In this document: positions 51,901 through 60,900 of the stretch, in pieces
Position numbering within the stretch: the stretch's first letter is position 1
Layout of the letters: every line of letters begins with the position of its first letter
From: Gordius sp. MW1
Lineage: Eukaryota; Nematomorpha; Gordioida; Gordea; Gordiidae
Length of the DNA: 64,000 nucleotides
Assembly (NCBI GenBank): GCA_964036665.1
Contig: OZ038527.1
Coordinates: 27,997,901 to 28,061,900, forward strand
Reading direction: 5' to 3'
Position numbers and translations under genes: made by a program
Notes under the pieces: model-generated
The model's input: only the letters and a program-made list of their open reading frames with translations
Database searches by the model: none
Told to the model about the DNA's origin: nothing

Positions 51901-54900
51901 TACAAGCAATGATTTGGTAGACTTTTTTTTTATATATTGTCGCTTAATTTGTAAAATAATTTCTCTTATTATATTTTAAAATAATTTTACCTTTTCAAAT
52001 TCAACTAGTAAGAGGAGAAGATTTTATTCCTGAAATATAAATATTTTACCATAAACATATGTACATATTAAATTAAGAGCGCTTGTAAGAAGTCATAAAA
52101 AATTATAACTTACAGTGTTTTTCTTTACTTTCGCTCTTATTCACTCTCCTCCCCCACACTAGTGGCAAATAAAAGATTAATCTTAGCTTTTGAAAAGAAC
52201 GCACTTTCCCTCTTCTTATTTAGCATGCACTTTACTCCTTCCCTTAATATGTGTGTGTTTTCGCCACTCTTGCATTTGATTATGCACAATTTATATGAGA
52301 TGATTTTGGTATATTTTGTTCCCTTTGAAATCATTGCTGTCAAAGTTGCTGAAAACATCGATTTAACGTTTACCTCATTAACTGCAAATTAATCAGTAAA
52401 ATTTTAGTTTAATAAATTGTATTCATCCATATTAATTTAATAAGGATCAAAAATTAAATTGTAACATTTTAAACTCAAATCTTTGTTAATAGTTTATAAA
52501 ACACAGATAAAAATCTATTTGATTCTGAAACTGGCTTTTAGCTGGCCTTAGGTATATCTAGGCCTGGCCAGAGCCCGTTAGGTTATAATACGGTCAGTTC
52601 AGGGTCTGCCCGTTTTTTTAATCAGAAGCCCGCCCAAGCCCGGTCCGCGCCTGTCTTCTGATCGGGCTAGGCCGTGCATGTCTCTAGTAATATTTGATAA
52701 CAACAACACGCTATTCCTGTTGTTAAAGGGAAGAGAGAATGTTTTAAGTCTGGGGCAATTCGTCAAATTTTGAATATATCAAGTTGTAATTAAGCTATGG
52801 CTAATTTTTTTAATGGATTCTTCTCTTAATTTGTATATCAGATATTACCGATCAATTTACAAATTAATGATGTTTAAAAAACGTCAAAATTGCTGTTCTT
52901 AACAACTTTGACAGCAAATATTTTAAAAACTTCACATATAGGAAAATAGTAGAGATGCACCGATACCACTATTTTATGCCGATACCGATACCAGCCGATA
53001 CTTAAGATTTTTTTGCCGATACCGATACCATGCCGATACTTATAATAAAAAAAATTTTTATACTAAAAAATATATGCAAATTAAATATTATAAATTAAGT
53101 CACATCCAAATTTTGGTAGATCACAATTTTGACGATAAAACAATTGTAAAGAAATATTTATAGCCAATCAAATGAAACAATTTTCAAAAAATTTAAAAAG
53201 TCCTCTATTTTTTAATGGTAGGAGATACTATAAATATTATTTTTTGAGTTTCATATTGAAAAAGGTATCGGCTTGGTAATTGCCGATACTAGCAAAGTAT
53301 CGGGCCGATTCTTTTGGCAAGGTATCGGCGCCGATACCATGCCGATACTTGGTATCGGTGCATCTCTAGAAAATATATTAACAATTTATTTGTGTTCACC
53401 GTAAAAAACTCTAGCAATATATGCAAACAGTTTGCCGGTCGATTTATAATTCCATTATTTATTCCCAGTGTAATTCAAAAAAATTAAATTAGCCCAATTT
53501 AAATTTATTGAGTGATAAATTTCGGATTTGTTGATTTTATTTAAAGTTTAAAAATATAAAATTTTATACAAAATTGATTTACAAATTAGGATAACTATTT
53601 TCAAAGGTTATGTAAAAAAGTAATATAGTGAATATTTTATACGTTTTTTAACAATATCATATACAAAATTAGTAAAAAATTAGAAAGAACCGGTTTCAAA
53701 GGTTATTTACTAAATAATCTAGTTATAATTTTAATTTAAAACTTTAATAAAAAAATAAAAGAATTGAATAAAGCTTCATCCTATGATTTGGAAATTTTAG
53801 TTAGCTTTTTCTATGCCATCCAAAAATATAGCAGACAAATCGACACATTTCGGACAAAAACTACCAAATTATAAAATAGTTTGAGGCAAATGCAAGAGTA
53901 AAGAAAATGGTAAGGGAAGGAGTAAGTTGCATGCCATTGCGAAGTAAGGAGAGGGAAAGAGAGTTCTCAATCAAAAGCTATGATTCACTCTTTCTCTCCC
54001 AATAGTGTGCGGTACAGAGTGTAGAAGTACAGAAGTAAAGAAAAAGGCGGCGCTTGTTCAAAGAATTGCCAGCCTCCTTTTTTGATCTTGAGACAAACCA
54101 GCAGTTATGTATTGGTTTGGTACCACTTCTGCAAGGATATTTAAACCTTTGCTCTGCTTGTTATGCGACTAAGAAAAACAGACACCAAAAAATCTGTAGT
54201 TTGTTCATGTGTAGTCGACTAAAACCAAAGGTCGACCAAACGAAACCCCCAGCCCCGTTTTTACAACATTACTGCATTAGACCTAAGAAGCTATTGAAAG
54301 GATTAAACCATAGACAAATACCATCACTAGCAAAAATGCCTTTCTTAGGGCTTGTCTTAATATCGGATTCAGATTCGAAATGCGCGAATTTATTTTTGTC
54401 CATATATCGGATTCATGTTCATACTTCAATCTCGAATGTTAGCATTTAATTTACTTAGTTGATTATTAAAAACAAGTAGTAGAAAGAAAAATATGATAAA
54501 TTTGGAGAATATAACCACATTTTTGATGATAATGATAGTAGTGAGCAAAATTTTTTTCAACTTGAATGTTTCCTTCAACATTCTATTACTTAGTAAAATT
54601 GTTAAAGATATATAGCATTATAAATCCAAAGTTAATCCACCAGTATAGTTTTAGATTTTCAAGGAGTGCAATAGCATTATTGAAGAAGTTTTGGGGCCAT
54701 AGTTAAGGTCAATTCACATCATTGTGCAGTGTCAGATTGGATTAGAAGTATTTCCATTTAGATTTATAAAGTGTCAAAAAGCTGAGAAGAGGAGCATTCC
54801 TACACAATATACATATAGGCAAGTAGCAGATAGGTTGCACTCCTTTACAAGAGGCAAGATCACTTTCAAACACCTATTGAAAATTCCAAGCCAAGAAATT

Positions 54901-57900
54901 TATATTCAAATTATTTTAATTTGCCTTGATGTTTGTTATTTTTATGATTTGAATAAAATTTATGTTGTCTACTATTAATTTAAATGTGCAACAAGATAGA
55001 CTTAATAAATTTTAATAGATTATTAAAATATTGGCTAATAATACGTATGTACAAACAAAGTATAAACATAACAAATTCTTTACATTCTTTTTTGTCATTA
55101 CATCAAGATAATAAAAATCTGGCAAAATAGATTTAAATAATAATAAACAGGATCTTCTTCTTTTAAACATTTAGCCTCTTCTATATCAATCAGTCTATTA
55201 AGTTGATAAACAGATTTCTTTTGTTACAAAGTCTATTTTCTTTATTATCAAGATCATCTAAGGTACTTGTGGTGAGAGTTTCATCAAAAACCTTTTCCAC
55301 AAACATGATGTCATTCATTTTAAAAGTTTTCCCCCTGTACTCCCTTATTTTAGTGTTTTCCACCTTGATTTGCAACTTATAAACAACTATATATAATTTA
55401 ATGTTTAAATACCAGGCATATTACAAGCTTCATCTAAATTATCACAACATTTTTTCATCTCAAACTCAATCATACCTTCACACCATATAATTTTATCTTT
55501 TCAACGCTTTTGATCAAATATAAACTTTGCTAATACCTAAAACTCAAAATTCATATAACATTTAAGCTTACGAAAAATGTTGCATCCTACAAAATCGCTG
55601 TTATGTTATGCGTCTAAAATCGAAATCTGCTGTAAATCGGATATTAAGACACGGCTATGTTAAAACACGTATGACGATTTTTGCTGCGCGTTAAAATCCG
55701 ATATTAAGACAAGCCCTTATAGTGTGTCGGCCTATTTTTATGATGATCCCCTCTGTAACGAAGTGGCCGGCCGGTATATAGCCTAAACTCCCGTATTCTA
55801 GGCTCCCGTATAACACTAACTCCGATTTTAAACCAAGAGACTAAGTCAAAAGACAAAGACTGTTTTATTAGGTGGATAAGGCTTTATAGACACATAGCGA
55901 AGGATATATATAAAAGTAGTAATCAAATAAGTGATAAAGTACGGGGTAAACTAAGGTGTATTCAAATGGCTACGCGTATATTCAAATATCTGTGACCGCG
56001 CTAAAGTATATGCAAATTAAGCTACACTACACCCTCCCCCTTATGGTCTTCTTAAATCTTTGTAGATAAAATTACTATAGGGCGATTGTTGTTAATTTAA
56101 TAGCATCGCCACATGTGCCGGATTTTCTGGCTACCCTTCGCTTAGACTTAGACTATTAATACTTAGCTGCAAAGCACACAACTTGTTGTTGACAGTAACA
56201 AAATATTCGATTATTTATTGGTGTTGTAAAAAGACCTGGGTTTTTAGCCGACCTTTGGAGTAGACCTTTAGGCTTAGTCGAAATTTGAAAAACAGACCAA
56301 AGGTTGTTAGGGTATTTAATTTAGAAACCTTTAGGCCTAGTCATAAGAATTCACCTACGACCTTTGGCATGGTTTGGTTTGGAGTGGGGGAAAATAAATA
56401 CTACGATTTGATATTTTGAGGATGTTTTTGTGACTTTGAAAATATGCAATATAGATACAGGGATCTTTTTAATTGCACTGATTTGATTCTAATAACTTTG
56501 AGGGTGATTTATAATATTGATACCTAGTGGTAAAATATAATTTAAAAAAATTATTTGCCAACTTAATTTGGTGACAATTGTCTTATATGAAGCATAATTA
56601 ATTTTTTACAAAAATTGGTGGGATAGGGTGTCATAAAATTGTGCAAATATAGTATTTAAATCTGTTAACATATCTTGGTGATTGTGGTGTTTCCCCCTCC
56701 CTAAATTATTGTTACTTATTTTTATTACTTTACGCGTAACACACGATTGTTTATTAGCTTATTTATTTTTGTTGGTTTGTTTATCCCCCCCCCCCCCCCC
56801 CACACACACGGATATAATTATACGCTATTGTGCCAAATCCCTCTACGATTAAAATAGATTTTATACCCATTTTGATCGAGCACTTTTAATGGCGTTCGCG
56901 TTATATTAGTATAGAATCTAAAGCGTATTTTATTAATATGAATTTGCAAGCGCTTGTTATTATTTTATTCGGTTCTTTTAAACAGAAAAGCGCATTCATA
57001 TTAATTTTTATCGTAGTGTTATTATAAAAAGAAGAAAGCACATTCATCATTATTCATATATAATTCATTATTCATTTATTCAATATAATTTTATTTTGTG
57101 TCGCGTAGTCATTAAATAAAATATTAAATGGGGACTTTAGAAATTCTCAAGTAGATATAGTCCTTCGCTTTTGGGGGAGGGCCAAAACCTTTGGATGGAA
57201 AGAAATTATTGTCGCGTCGTGTAATTAGAATAAAATAATAATAACCGTTCAAAAACAATTTTAATTTTTTCGCGCGCGAGTCGAAAGGATTTATTAGTGA
57301 TAAATGTTATAATTGTCTTTTGGAAATCAAAATAAATTTTTCAAACGAAAATAGATGGTTCAAAGTGTCACAAAATTACTTTAAACATCAAAATTATATT
57401 TGTCAACCTAACTTGGTGACAGTTGTCAAAATCGGAGTTTACAGAGCTAACAGAATTCTTTTAACAAAAATTAATGGGTAAAGGTCTCACAAAGTTAATA
57501 TGAATATAAAACCAACGGGTCGGGTCTCGGACGGCCCATGCAGGGCTGTACCTACAGGTTACACTGGTACCTGTCGAAATTAAATATTTTAACTATTTAG
57601 TCCTACTTCTGTGCATTTAAGTATTAAAATGTGAAAGGGATCTGAAAGAATTAGCATTTTACCTGCCCACTCATAGAACATAGTAGAAATAGAAATGTCT
57701 TTAATATTGAAGAATTATAAACATAAGTGTAAAATTATTTTTTTTTATTTTACTGAATAACTTGCTTTAATGTCACCAATGTCGATAGGCTGCCGTTGTG
57801 ACAACTTTTTTTTCATAATCTCATCACTACGATAATTTTATGTAATTTATTATTTTTTTTGATATTATTTAGATGATTATCCTCTTGAGACAATAAAGCA

Positions 57901-60900
57901 AATGGTGTCTAAATTTATAGGAGGGATCGAATTGATTGGCCAAAGAAACAAAGTTTATGAATTTACTTTACCCTATGACTCTAAAGATTGCAACTGTATA
58001 TCGACTAGCAAAGCTATACAAAAATTTGTGACCTATGTAGAAGAAAATCAAGATACTTTGGGGATACATAATATTGAGCTTTATGATTCTTGTATTACAG
58101 ATGTAAGTAGTATAGTTTAAACATTAAATTATAATTACTTCGTCACAGGTTTTTGAAGTTTTAAAAGGCAGAATTATGGTACAAACTTCTCCAGGTAGTC
58201 GCGTGCAAAATAAGGAAACATACCTCGATCAAAGTTTATTTATACATATTTTATAACGTTGAAATTTATTGAAAAGATATTGTCAAAAGTCTGGCGAAAG
58301 GAGTTAAAAGCTTATGGATTCTTCAAAGCATTGACAGAGTTAAACATAAGTGTTTATATACACTACGCAGCAAATATTTTCTATACCAAATTATCCTTTT
58401 CATTTCAGTATTGACCTCTTCAACACACTTGCATAAACTGCATAACAATGAGCAAGAGAATATATATCCAATACCTTTAACTACTTTGATGCATTCAACT
58501 CATCGGAGTGTTTTTCAAAATAAGTACTACAACATTCGAACCTTGCTTTTAATTCTTAGTGGTAACCACTATACATAGATCTAGCGATTATAAATTGTGA
58601 GAGAGGAGGGGTGGGGAGAAGGATGGCACAAAGTTTGGAACTAATTTAGGCTCATATTGTTTTGATATTTAATCATAATGTTAAATATATGAGTGCTGTT
58701 TTATAATTCTACATATGATTTAAGTTAAAACCATCAACAATAGACGGCTCAATTGTCTTTTAAAAATTAATTCATTTTTTGTCATCTATCAAGATGGCTA
58801 GCAAAATGTTTATTATGCTCTGTATGTATATCTATTTCATATAGTAATAAAAATAATTTAACAATTTATAACAAAAATATAGGAATAATAATAGAATAAT
58901 TCATAAATATACTCAACTTATTAAGCACTATCTACACTTAAACTTTAAAATACTTTTTGCTTAATTTTTCGGGTTTAAAGAACTCTTAAAATAACTATTA
59001 ATTGTTATAACCTAGTATATGGTTATAACGTTCAAGCTAATTGACAAATACAATCCATCGCTATATATAGTTTAGGTTGATTATCAATACGGCGGTTAAT
59101 TTTAGCAAAACTTATATCTTGAATATATAAACGTTGAGAAGTCTAACTGTGTATAATTGAAACATTATCTACAGAGCGACATCAACACATATATATATAT
59201 ATAATATATATAATTGATACTAAGTTTCAAATAATTATTCAGAATTAAAGAATCCCCTAATAAAACCATCGATAAAGACATTTTAAACGAGAGCAAAGAG
59301 TTTTTTGGAAAAAATACTATGGCAATACTTTATAAGTATCCTGATACTTTATATATCAAGAAATTAAATGAGTGTATATATCGCATTCCTCATAAATACG
59401 ATAGCAAATGTCACCTATCTCAATCTATCAACTCCGAAATAAGCCCTTATGCGTCCAACATTAAATGTAGCGACTTATTTGATCAAATTTGTTATAAATC
59501 AAAGAAACCTAATCAGAAATTAGGTAGTAAACGTTCAATTTTGCCTAGTAAAAACACTAAGTGTATTTGCCTTAATAAAGATGGTCAAAATCAATGTTTT
59601 TCAAAACGTGGCTCTCAAGCATCTATCAAATCTTTGTCCAATTTAATTACTGCAGTCGATACTAAAAAATTAAGTAAATATTTTGTCAAGAATACAAACA
59701 ATAAATTTGATATAATTGGAGGCTACGCTAAAATTTATCCACAAAATGTCACATTATCACTACAAGACAAGTATAAAAGTGCATTGGTTGTGCAAGAAAT
59801 TTTAAGTAAAGCTCTGTCAAATTTAAAAAAACGAGAGACACTAAAGTTGCTGTTAACCAATACAAGGCATATACATTATTTGCAATATCTTACATATGCT
59901 GATATCGACTATGTTAAAATTTGGTATGATAACAGACTAAAAATTGGAATGGCATCCTTCCTAACTTTATTCGACACATCATATTACAGAACTCTCATTC
60001 GATTCAAATCCGAATCAACAAGCAATGATTCCCTTTCAACTGAGAATTACAAATATACCGCGAATATAAAGGTTTCAGATTACACAGACGAGATTAATAT
60101 ATATAATGGGGTTGATTATGGCATTCTTACCATAAATCATCCTATTTTTAACGAAAAGTCACACATAAGGTAATCTTTTTAAAATTAAACAAAAATAACC
60201 CCAACTTTATATTATAATGTTTAAATTAATATTTTTACATTGTGTATATTTTTAAATTCAAAATAGGAGACTAATGATTACCTATGGAACTCAAATAGCA
60301 ATCATTCTTTTAACTTTAAACATTTTAAATGGGTTAATTAAAAGTAGCTCTTCCTATGAAGTAATGGAAAGACTTGAACCCTATCACGCCATTGGCTATA
60401 CGATTGCTCATTTAATAAGCAACTCTATTATACAATTAGCATTATTGGCATCAGCCTTTATACTACAGACCATAATTGGGCAAGCTTATGATCCATTTGT
60501 CATACTATTTTTTGTTTCATTCAGGTATAAAACATATTAAGTATTATTTGGCTAAAACATTACAAACCACTTTTATTTACATAGCTTAGCGTATATTCCT
60601 TATATGGGTTTGCTCTGTCGTTTATTTAATTTCATTCGTCCCTCATTTATATGTAATGTTCTGATCACCATGTTATGCGTCTTGGCAGACTTAACATTAA
60701 AGATACTGCCAAGATATTTTAAAAAATGGAGTGCAGTTACAATATTGTTTCCTCCTTTTAGTTTTTTCAAGGGTTTGCTATTAGTGCACAAACATCATTT
60801 TCCGAAAGTTGAGAGGTAGTTTATATATTTCATCTTAGAAAATGTGTTATAGTGTTTCATATAGACACGCGATTTACGATGAATCTCAAGAAGTTGTCAG

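Noticed and set aside
54054-54449. 131-codon plus-strand frame
   Set aside because: It crosses the left border of the Harbinger element at 54348 and shows no domain, so it is a chance frame.
55726-56033. Possible solo LTR (TGT...ACA)
   Set aside because: No matching 5-bp target duplication, primer-binding site or second LTR could be found.
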